From Rhodeus uyekii (Eukaryota > Chordata > Actinopteri > Cypriniformes > Acheilognathidae): a stretch of 64,000 nt of DNA. Below the pieces are notes generated by a model. That model had not been told where the DNA came from and ran no database searches. It saw nothing but the letters and a program-made list of their open reading frames with translations. Of this stretch, positions 21,682 to 31,328 are shown in pieces. The position numbers were made by a program, and so were the translations under genes. Location: contig JAWRVZ010000111.1 of the NCBI GenBank assembly GCA_037043235.1, forward strand, positions 2,189,501-2,253,500, given 5' to 3'. Numbering within the stretch: the first letter of the stretch is position 1; the number at the start of each line of letters is the position of its first letter.

Positions 21682-24600
21682 CTAAAACAAACACATCATT
21701 ATGGTTAGAGCAATCACAGAAGAGTTATTGTGTTGTGGCTATCATACGATATTCATACAGGTTTATACAGCCCATTCAGAATCAGCAACATTTGACTAAT
21801 GATCAACTCTACAGATGTTTTTCACATTTTCTACACTGACTTCGATGTGGAATTTTGCAGAATTGGCTGGGTGGTGTTTCACCCAAGTTCTAAGTTGGTG
21901 TTAAAGTGGTTTGTCACTTGAGCAAAACTGGTATCAGTGCAATCTGTCCTAACCTGTAGAAATGAATCGTCTGTAATTTATACACCAGTTTCTGGTCACA
22001 CGTGTTATGTTACTGTATAATGCAAGAGTTTTAAAAGGGGAATTCAGGAATCCTCAGGATGTTGGAAAGGGGTGCTAGGGAAAATGTTGAGAGAGAGAAA
22101 GAAAAAAAATGTTTTATGCTCTTTATTACCGTATTTTCTCCCATATAACCCGCAGACGCAGATAACCCACACCAATAGATTGATTAACTTTTTTTGTGTA
22201 AGTTCACATTTCGAATGTTGCTCGCATGACGTCTATTATCCATAACTGTTCAGGCTCGGCACACAGTGCTTGTGCGCGAAATTCAAAATATAAGAAAACA
22301 AACACAAGTCAGAATCAGAACAAAAAGAAAAAGCAGTCTCTCCCGCTGTGCAGCAGCACGTCCCTTAAGAAGCGATTCTACAGGTGTTGATCATCGGATG
22401 AGATGAGAAGAGCCCGCCCTCATAGCAGCACAGCCAATCACGTCTTCTTGCATGATTGACAGGTCAGACAGCCTATCAGCGCCAGCTGTCAGAGTGACAG
22501 TACAACTGCCAGAGACAACAACCCTTGCAAGAAAGAAAAACAGAAAGAAAATACCACAAAAAAAACCTTACGTCCTTGTGGATGATATAGATATAATATT
22601 GAAATTATTACGTGCAAAAAAATTTGCGATATAGCCCGCACCCTTATATAACCCGCACCCCCCTGTGAGGTTTGTAAAATCTGGTATAACCCACGGGTTA
22701 TATGCGGGAAAATACGGTAGATTAAAAAGAATTTTCTATTTCAGTATATTTTAAAATGTTATTTATTCATGTGATCAAAGCTAAATTTACAGTGTCACAT
22801 GATCCTCATGAAATCATTCTAATATGCTGATTTGCTGCTCAAGAATCACTTATTATTATCATTGCTGAAGACACTTGTGCGTAATATTTTTGTGGAAAAT
22901 ATTAATAGAAAGTTTGATGTAAAGAACAGCATTTATTTGGAATAGAGATCTTTCGTAACATTATAAATGTCTTTACTGTGACAAATCAAATATCACAAGG
23001 GGTGTATGTAGTATGTGTATAATTATGTAAATGACAGGCGATTCAGTTCTGCGGAAATCTACGTCATTTTCCATGTAGGCCATGTAATTGTAGATTGAGT
23101 ATCTTGAATAAATTTGCTCTTCCATCGCTAAACAAAATGATGTATCGAAGCCTTCGTTTATTGTGCATCGAGCTGAAATAACTCTCCGTCACTTTTGTTG
23201 AGCTCACAGATTGCAGTGCATGTAAATCACGGGAAAAGACAGCCGCTCTAAGTGTTCTGACCCTCAAACGGGCGCTACTACAACAAATAAAGGATGGGGC
23301 CTTGTCTAATTACGACCTTCGTTTAAACAAAAGCACGCACGAGAGTTTCCACAATGCACGCACATAAAATAAACACACATCCTCTCTCCGAAGCGCCCCG
23401 TAATGCATGCTTATAAACTCTGGGCTAAGTTTAGCTCCATTTCCAATAGGAAACAAATCCCCTAGTACTCTAGGAATATCCCAGTGGTCATTAACAGTGG
23501 AGCTGATGACCCATGAGTCTGTGGTATCCCTGTCAGTTAAACATGAGCTGCTCTGCATGCTATTGTGTTTCATCACTGGCTATCAGCCTCGTTTTGGGGG
23601 GTTTGTAGATGACACAACAGCATTCTGCCAGAGAGGTGGAGAGAATGAGTCATAGACCTCTCTCTCTCCCTCTGTGTGTGTGTGTGTGTGACAGACAGAG
23701 AGACTGAGGACAAATGAGTGCACTGCACAGGTCTACTGTGTTCTTTCTGCACCTGTGCTGTACGCTCATGGCATCTGGCAGTGCCTTATTACCCACGAAC
23801 AGCGCTGTTACTCCAGTGACGCACAAACGGACCCTGCCCAGCCAGCCTGTGCATGTGTGTTTCACAATCTACCTACAGACGCATTCCAGGTCAGCGAGCG
23901 TCTTTGTGTATACGATCACACACTGAATCTCTGCGTTATCGCAGCTTCAACCTTTTGTTGCTTATCCGTCACTCATCGTTAACATTACCATTTTTAAAAA
24001 GCTATTCCAGCTATGGAAATTGCATTCATTTTGTGGAACGATAGTGTAAGGTTTGCATAACCTGTCACTATGCTGATTGGTGCCAAACACAGTGAAAGAA
24101 AAAAAGAAAACGTTTCTTTGCACTTTTGGTCTCACCAAATGTCAGCATGCCCTGGTTGCGTCTGCCAGGCCAGAGCGCCAGTCTGCAAGTGTCGCAATGG
24201 CCACAGCCGGCGCTCCTCAACTATGAGCGATACCGTATTCAGAAGTGGAGCATGGAGTGTGTGGGTATGATCCTGAATGGTGAGTTTCCCCTCTGTATGC
24301 ATTGCTATGACTCATCTTGCTGCACCCGTTGACTGCTATGAGAGAAGGGTGACTACGTCCTCTTAGACTGCGTCTACTTCCATTCCCTCAAATGAAAACC
24401 GATGCCCAAAGGTCAGGCGTAAAATGTTGCCCCAGAAATAGCAAATCTACTGTATGTACTGAGGGATGTGAAAAACAACATATCTGCTAAATTAGCTGGT
24501 CGGTGGGTTGCATGAAAGATTAGCCGACTAACTGGTTTTAAGGAAGCCCTGTATAATTAGGTGAGTTCTGAGTTCACTTGACCCCAAAATTATCTTGACG

Positions 24601-26659
24601 TTTCTTTTGAGGCATTTACTGTCTATTTTTACATTCAAAACACATTATTTTGACATCATCTCATACGCAAAAAACGTCTAACGACAAAAGTGTGCTAATT
24701 AAAACCTCTCTTAAAATTTAAAAAGTTTTACTAAGTTATAGATTTGTATTTATTTATAAGTAATGTTTTATAAAATAAATAATAAATACATTTGATATAA
24801 ATATATATTTTATATATAAAACTATTATTTATTTATATGTTTTACATTGTTTATAAGTAACATTTGTATATAAAATATTTAATTTAAATATTTATAAATA
24901 TATTTTTTCAGTCAAATGACATTTTTATATGTAATATGTTGTATACAATATTAAATATTTTTATATGTAATATTGTATATAAAATATATAGTAAAATAAG
25001 ATGTTTTACACACACATACAGTGTATAATTAATTATGTAATAAAAATATCAATAGACAAACAGACATATAGATAGGTAGGTAGGTTAGCCTGATTCAGTA
25101 TGTTCCATTTACTGGCGACCCGGGGAGGAAAATGTTTGAATTTAGGCCATTTGCTTTTATATATAATTCACTTACATAATTCAGAGGACTCTCATTTTCT
25201 ACAGAAAAATCTCTGACACAAGTCAAGTTCTGATTACTAGTCGTTCCTCTTAAAGAGAAACATGAGTAAGCGAGTGTTAATAGGTTTGTTCCATTGAATC
25301 TTTAGGGAAGCAGCACCACCAATCACCTGCGACGTGTCACATAGCTGTGAGGAAGCGAAAACTCAATGAAAGTAGAACTGACACTATTGACCCAGAATAA
25401 CGCTACTGGTGTCACAGCATTGATACAATGAGGTACAGTGCTGCACCTGGCTTTCCCCCAAAAAACTCCAGCTTTCGCAAACACTCTCAAACTGTCACGC
25501 TCACCTTTTCTCATCTGCGAACACAAACTTGCGAAGCTTGAGGTCCCCCAAAACGATGCCAACCTGGTGGCATTGGTTCACTGCAGACACCACCTGGTAG
25601 AAAAGCTTGGAAGCCAGGTCTTCAGGAAGCCTCTTGCTGCTTTTTACAAAGGTGTGCATGTCACCAAAATCCTTCTCCTGGAATACATAGGCTTTGCACT
25701 CCCCAAGAACTATGTCTTTGATCCGTGCAATGTTCTTATGACTTGACAGCATGCTATAGGCTCTTATTTTCTCCTGATATTGGCCCATGTCAAACACCTG
25801 CAGATGGCAAAAAATAAATAAATAAAAATAAGTTTCATAGGACATTTACAATTGTGACCTGATAAAAGTCAGTTTACAGTTTACTATAAGGACAAAACAC
25901 AAACACACTATAAAAAGTTACATGTCTTGTGAAGTTTGTGGCAGCAATAATCATGCACATTCTTTTTGTGTCCTGACTCAGATGCTTGATAAAGATCCGC
26001 AATACATATCATAAATCTGATAGTGTCCCTTGTAATTTGCATAGAGATTCTTGATAGCCCTTCTCAACTGAAAGTGTACTTTATATGTACTCATGCATAT
26101 AAATAATTAATTTGTATATGCTTCAAGATTTGTACTGTGTGATAAACAGCAATTATTTCCCCCTCTGTAGCATATAGATTTTTTGATCAGACATGCATGC
26201 AATTGTTTCAAGTCCTGCAGTATTTTAAAGAGTACATCTTGTCTCTTTTTACTGATGATAGGTGACTATACGTTTATATCGTTGGTTATGTGTTATATTA
26301 AACGTTTAATTCTGTAAGCTGACACGAGTGGATCATACTTATATGGGTCATGTACATTATAGTATGCAGTGGTTTACCTTGCAGAGCAGTTCCTCTCCGG
26401 TGTCCATGTCTAAAGCGCTGTGTACCCCCGGTCGGTCGGTCAGAGGCACTAGCAGGAACTGGCCGATGCGAGCGGGACCCTGATGGGCTGTGACGCTCGG
26501 AGGCGCTCCGCTCACCGGAGATCCCGGTGAGGAACCCAGGAGACCAGCATCAGCCGAAGGCTCGCTGAGCCGCGGACATCTGGTCACGGGCTCGTCTGTG
26601 TCAAAGCGCTTGTGTCCATGTCTTCCAGGTACCGGATTATGAATCCACTGCACACTCAT
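21216..26659 (-). CDS. trib1: Tribbles pseudokinase gene (trib1-like), 3 coding exons
   Basis: Joining 26659-26378, 25797-25505 and 21681-21216 gives a 346-residue protein, near the usual Tribbles length. An N-terminal region carrying CPRLSE (TRIB1-like) is followed by a kinase-like fold: ELLCKVF with the beta-3 Lys at about 94, the altered catalytic loop VLGDLKLRKF at about 176-185, GLE at 199-201 where kinases have DFG, the GCPAYVSPEIL segment at 218-228, and the MEK-binding-type HPWF at 309-312. The tail has EQTVPQ at 330-335, resembling the COP1-binding VP motif. Tribbles proteins are scaffolds that recruit COP1 ubiquitin ligase to C/EBP-type substrates and modulate MAPK signalling. Gly before DLKL fits TRIB1 rather than TRIB2/3 (Arg there), and linkage to cibar1 (human 8q) agrees. 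Parts of the C-lobe (LPDGLS..ARCL) also resemble TRIB3, so the paralogue assignment is likely but not certain. An in-frame TAG at 26669-26671 fixes the start region. Confidence 0.9.
22129..22717. mobile_element. TA-flanked TIR transposon, non-autonomous (589 bp)
   Basis: The left end CCGTATTTTCTCCCATATAA and right end TTATATGCGGGAAAATACGG are inverted copies, flanked by TA on both sides (22127-22128, 22718-22719). Inner sub-copies (ATAACCCGCAC near 22645) show more of the same motif. TA duplication suggests the Tc1/mariner/pogo superfamily. It lies in trib1-like intron 2 and has no transposase. Confidence 0.85.
22745..22985 (+). repeat. Partial copy of TA-flanked MITE family (compare 50336-50681)
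   Basis: CAGTGTCACATGATCCTCAT, AATATGCTGATTTGCTGCTC, TTCGTAACATTATAAATGTC occur in the same order as in 50336-50681 and 39480-39815. Confidence 0.7.
24146..24279 (+). other. Unidentified exon-like open segment inside trib1 intron 2
   Basis: Bounded by an acceptor-like CCAAATGTCAG and a donor AATG|GTGAGT, this 134-base segment is open from an ATG at 24147: MPWLRLPGQSASLQVSQWPQ then PALLNYERYRIQKWSMECVG and MILN. It is more GC-rich than its surroundings. The opposite strand is also open across most of it, which weakens the coding argument. I do not recognise the peptide. It could be an exon of an overlapping gene, a retrocopy fragment or chance. Confidence 0.2.
25505..25797 (-). CDS. trib1: trib1-like coding exon 2 (residues 95-192)
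   Basis: The acceptor reads ctgcag|GTGTTTGAC and the donor AAAAG|gtgagc. The exon encodes the pseudokinase N-lobe helix and the catalytic-loop region: YQEKIRAY, ILGE-like VLGECKAYVF, KDFGDMH, CHQVGIVLGDLKLRKFVF. The last codon is split (AG|G, Arg), matching exon 3. Confidence 0.92.
25798..26377 (-). other. trib1-like intron 1
   Basis: A 580-bp intron with donor gtaaac and acceptor ctgcag, phase 0. No repeat or other gene was recognised inside. Confidence 0.88.
26378..26659 (-). CDS. trib1: trib1-like coding exon 1 (residues 1-94)
   Basis: The ATG lies at 26659 on the minus strand, with an in-frame TAG four codons upstream (26669-26671), so no longer N-terminus is possible in this exon. The exon is CpG-rich relative to its surroundings and encodes a Pro/Ser-rich leader with CPRLSE, then the start of the pseudokinase N-lobe (ARIGQFLLVPL, GEELLCK). 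It ends AAG|gtaaac, phase 0. The 282 nt length is a whole number of codons. Confidence 0.88.
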
Positions 26660-26671
26660 TCTTACGAACTA

Positions 26672-29377
26672 CAGTGGTTAAAACTGATATTAGACGAATT
26701 TCACGAAAGCATATTCCAGAAAAGGATCTGTGCACTGAGCTGCAAAATGAAAAAAGACACTATTCACTCGTCAATTAATGTGAAATGCAAAAAAAGGTGT
26801 TTGTGTCATAGGTTTGCAGTTTCGCATATCCATTGTTTTTCAGTTTTTTGCATGAGTCCGCTGAAGCTTTTTGGACAACATTGAAGCACAAGAGAGGAGA
26901 TATTTTGTATGAATCAGCGGTGTGGTGTGAAATATTCCCGGTGTAGATCTGAGCCCGAGAGAAGGGCTGTCTGTCTGACTCACTGAACTACTGATGCTGT
27001 TTTCCGAGCTCTACTTTCAGCTGATGTCCGATTTGAACGAATCGATTCTTTTAAATGATTCATTTGAATCGACTCGCAAGCTTATTTTAATCGTTCCACT
27101 GAAGCTTAGCGATAAAACTGTGAGGTTGACATGTTGCATCCATGAGATGATATCGACAATTAGCCCAACTAAACTAAATGTTTTTCCCTTCATAAAAAAT
27201 GTACATAATGTCCCAAGTATGCAGCTTGCTTGAGAGGACACCTTTGAGGGATGTCTCAAAAGAAGCATTGAATCGTTTTTGTTCATTACTTCTTCCGAAC
27301 GAAACGATTCAATAAATGACTCGGTCTTCTCAATGCTGGAACTCCGCCCGGTTCAGACTCTCTCTAGTGACACATTCATAGCAGTGTCGTCGATTGAGCA
27401 ATCGCCACATGCCATTCACCTTCCAGATGAATAGTAAATCTAGTTTAATCAACTTTCCTTTCCCTCAGCAGTCAAAACTGTATGCAAATCCTTTTAAGCA
27501 TTATTTATGCAAAACTGATGCCTATGTGTTCGGTTCAAATGCATAGAATAAACCCCAAATGTTTGGCATTGTGAAACACTAGGAAGTTGCATTCATATTT
27601 TTCATTCTTCATCAAAACACATGGCTAGGCAATGATTAACTTATTTCGACATCCAGCTCCCAGGGGGTTATGTTGTGTTCATTAGTGCACTGCACTATTC
27701 ATGTGCTTATTTTCTAACCAGAATGTATAAGATGTATCATCTTTCTGCAAATAGGCATCGTCAGCCATAATTACATATTTATCATGCTTAGCTAAAAAAA
27801 GTCTTTGTCTGAGGAATCGGTGGGTTTGTACTCTATATTTGCAGTTCATATTTGTTAATGCGCTGATGAGTCATCGTCATAAAGAGAAAGACAAGGGAGT
27901 GGTGGTGGTGTCCTTTATAGTATAACCATAGATCTTTTTAAGAAGGAGATGTTTGTTTAATTTAAACAGAAGGGGAATACACAAAGAGCAGGAAAGCATA
28001 TGTCTATGATGCACTAAATAAATTTGTCTCTCGACCATATTAGCATACCTCGGCAAATAGTTTACTAGCCTTCAGGGCACACAAGACGCCAACTCCCACA
28101 TTGTGTTTGAAACATCAAATATGTGGCAAAATAAAATCTACCGGAGTTCTTAATCGGCTGCATATGGTTGTATATCTCACCCAGACTATTGAGTAAGTCA
28201 TATTGGAACCTTTGTCCCCTTCGCACTGGTTACGACCGCTCTTAATTTTAGAAGGGTGTAATTGAACGCGCACCTGTTTCACTAGACAGAAAAAGAGAGC
28301 CCTGTTTAGAATAGACTCAAGGGATTGTGGACTGTTTTTGATGCTTAAAATACCAAAGCTAACCAGAGTGTTAATGAGAAAGGTAAATGAGTGTTTTGTG
28401 GGCTAATGATCTAAGTCTAAAATAAAAGACAAATAAAAGTATTCAGAGGTGATGCAGTGTTACATCACTATTTTTGGGTTCGTGCAGTTCTAAAAAAGAA
28501 GTGCGGAATATTTCAGGATACGCAGCGTTCCTGTCCTGGTTGCCTGAATTTGTGACAGCATATAATGGATGGTTCGACTGAGGCCTGCAGGTTTGGAGTT
28601 CAGACATGATCGGATTGAGGATTGAAATTAAAGACTGATTATTTTTAGCAATCATGTTTTCTTTGACTGTAAAATATCTCTCTGATGACTCAGTTTCTGA
28701 TGTGTGCATTTGTCATGCTGTTAAGCAGGAACAGAACAGGTTTTCTGCGCTTCCTCTCCCTTCAGAGTAAAACACCCTAGTCTCCATGGGAAATATCTAC
28801 TTCTCCTTTGTTATGACATAAACAGGTGTCACTGAGACCACACTGGACTGTATTTGTGTTGTGTTTGCATGTGATTCAGAGAACATGGCTATTTGAGGTC
28901 ATTCTCGCTTGAGAGCCCTAACAGGGCTCTTTTCCACTGTAATTAGCTGACTCATTGCCAGTAGCAAAGACAAAGCAAACTGATCATTCTGTCCACTCAA
29001 CATCCCAGCCAGGAACAGGTGTACATTCTCCTTAGACGTTTGCACGTACATCAGCTAGTTTAGAAGGAAAAAAGGGTGAATCTGGCCTTGACGGGAAGGC
29101 TATATCGTAATAGTGGGTGAACTTTAACCATGCATATGACTGTCAAAGGCAATCATCAAATAGGGAAGTTCTGAGTACGGTACTACACAATGCCCAAAAG
29201 GTGTAAAGTCAGTAATAGGTTTACTGCACAACAAAAACATTTCAGTCATTTCAGATAAGTCTATCAATGTAAGTCCATTTCTGCCTCAGAGTACCGGTAA
29301 TAAAATAAAACAAGATGGATGTGCGATAAGATTTAAAATAAGAAATAAAGTTGCAGTTTGGAGATTTAAAGGTATAT
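26672..29377. other. Upstream region of trib1-like gene, no gene seen
   Basis: It contains the presumed 5' UTR and promoter of the trib1-like gene (nearest few hundred bases) and repeated GAATCGATTC/AATGATTCA-type motifs at about 27030-27320. I recognised no TATA box at a convincing distance and no coding region. Confidence 0.5.
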
Positions 29378-29635
29378 CCCTGTGAAAAAGAAGTGTGCTT
29401 AATACTATTGAATGTGTACATTTGGCAGCACACTTAACAATATTAATTTTTTTTTTTAAAGTACATAATTGCATTCAATATAAATTTAAAATATAATACA
29501 TTTTAATGGTAAATAACTTCAAGTATTCGAAAACATTATATTCAGTTTGCTCTTTGAAAATACATGTTTAAGTATATTATTTCTATAATAAGTACACTTA
29601 AAAGTCGGCTAAAGTGTACTTCTTTTTCAGAAGGG
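29378..29635. mobile_element. MITE with CCCT..TGAAAAAGAAGT TIRs
   Basis: The left end CCCTGTGAAAAAGAAGTGTG and the right end ACTTCTTTTTCAGAAGGG are inverted copies. The AT-rich interior has no coding capacity. It directly abuts the MITE at 29631. Confidence 0.65.
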
Positions 29636-29920
29636 TAGTCCACCCAGAAAGAATAATTCTGTCATCATGTACTTATCATTCCAAAGATTTTCTTTCTTCT
29701 GTGGAACACAAAAGATTATATTTTGAATAAGGTTGGTAACGAAACATTACTGGTTACTATTGACTTCCATTGTGTGGTCACAAAAAAAAAAGAAAAGAAA
29801 CGAAAAAAACAACTACACTGAGGCATTTTTTAAAAATAAGTCATACAGATTTGGAACAACATGGAGGTGAGTAAAGGATGAAATGTTTTTATTTATTTTT
29901 AGGGTGAACCATCCCTTTAA
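29631..29920. mobile_element. Cyprinid palindromic MITE, near-complete
   Basis: Left arm AAGGGTAGTCCACCCAGAAA, TTCTGTCATCATGTACTTAT, TTTCTTCTGTGGAACACAAA; right arm GATTTGGAACAACATGGAGG and AGGGTGAACCATCCCTTTAA. The arms are inverted copies. This is one of the commonest repeats in cyprinid DNA. Confidence 0.8.
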
Positions 29921-30014
29921 GGTCACACTTTTGAGCAACAAAGTGATTCTGAGAAATAGTGCAATTGTAAGATATAAAGGCTCGATGACGTTTTATTTTT
30001 CCATAGAATATTAT

Positions 30015-30348
30015 TGTCATGGATAGTGTGGTGAAGGAACACAAGGAACAGTCTTTTAATAAACAAACTCAGAAGATTTGGCAGAAAACAGAACCATTGG
30101 ATTATTGATAGTATGACAAAGAAGAGCAATACCATGCAACCCTAACATCAACAATGACGTACTGACGACATAACTGAGACAAGACTGAGGGAAAACACTG
30201 GGAATAAATTCACTGGGGACGATCACAGAAACGAGACACAGCTGACAAGACTAACAAGGTGATTGATGACGTGACAGGTGACTACAATGATAACAGAGGA
30301 ACAGAAGGGGAACCAGGAAGAACAAACAAACAAGGCAGTTCTCTGACA
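30015..30348 (-). mobile_element. Solo LTR with 5-bp target duplication ATTAT
   Basis: The 334-bp block starts TGTCATGG and ends TCTGACA (inverted TGTCA/TGACA termini). It is flanked by identical ATTAT at 30010-30014 and 30349-30353. The probable poly(A) signal reads on the minus strand (TTTATT near the left end). No internal retroelement genes. Confidence 0.7.
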
Positions 30349-30367
30349 ATTATATATTAGAATATTA

Positions 30368-31326
30368 CAGTGGAGTTCACTTATCTCGAGTCACGGTTAA
30401 CTCGCCAATCCTATTATGTCAACGTTTTTGAAGTGGAACCGCCAAACTCCCTATTTGTCTTAGTATTTTCGATTCTTTAATGTCGATTCCTTAATGTCGC
30501 CGAACACTAATATCTCGAGCAAATATCTCGGACAAATTCGCCACTTCACATGGTTATCTCGTGAGTCATGAGCGTACCTAGTTCACCGCGCGTGCGCTGA
30601 GTTTGCGTTGCACGTGGATCGCGGTCCATATGGTCGCTCTGTCAGTGACGCTTTACTCACAGCGCCGCGCAGGACTCTCTGAAGTGAAAGCACATTCACG
30701 TTCTTACAAGAGCTGCCGTGGGTCCCACCCCCATCCCAAAGCCTCATGCGCTTCTGTGTGCACATAAAGCCCGCCTTCTCTGATTTGATTGGTTTTCTCA
30801 AATATTTTGACATTGGTCAGTAACGAGCGGTAACGACCAATGAGTATGAGGCTTAGATTGAACGAACACACACAAACACATCCTGCTTTTGTTCTGAAGT
30901 GAGCTCTGCTCAGCGCCGCTGCGGGAACATGGTTATTAAAAGACGGGACGAAGCCGAATTTGTTGAGAAAGCACATTAGAAAGGCAGAAAGCAAGAAAGT
31001 ATGCAATCTAGTATAGCGTGATGACCTCACGAATATGTTATGACTGTTTATGACTGTGAGCGAAATTGTGTTTGCAATGTTGGAGAATATGATTAAAGGT
31101 TTTTTATTAAAAATCAAAAGTGTTTTTATTGTATACTGTTAAATATCTGCTGTTAGTTTGTGCACATATGCCTTTTGCTGTTAGCAAACATATACAGTGT
31201 ATGTACATTTGTATAGCATGCCGATCTCTTCATCTAATATATATTGGGTGTAGGTTATCTCGCTAAACTGTTATCTCGACGCTTTTTTGCAACCCCCGAG
31301 GCCGTCGACATAACCAAACTCCACTG
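30368..31326 (+). mobile_element. Pogo/Tigger-like element, copy 1 (959 bp)
   Basis: The left end CAGTGGAGTTCACTTATCTC and the right end GGTTATCTCG...CCGTCGACATAACC..CTCCACTG carry the TIR CAGTGGAGT, with TA on both sides (30366-30367, 31327-31328). Internal ATCTCGAG/TTAACTCG motifs extend the inverted ends. It has no intact transposase frame. Same family as 41145-41982 and 35134-35392. Confidence 0.85.
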
Positions 31327-31328
31327 TA

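Larger units (their letters stand above)
21682..25504 (-). other. trib1-like intron 2
   Basis: This 3.8-kb intron is bounded by gtgagc and tttag. It holds a TA-flanked TIR element (22129-22717), a partial Tc1-type MITE (about 22745-22985), an unidentified exon-like open segment on the opposite strand (24146-24279), a (TG)n run near 23678-23690, and a very AT-rich block at 24700-25010. Confidence 0.85.

Noticed and set aside
25438..25746. 102-codon plus-strand open frame
   Set aside because: Antisense shadow of trib1-like exon 2.
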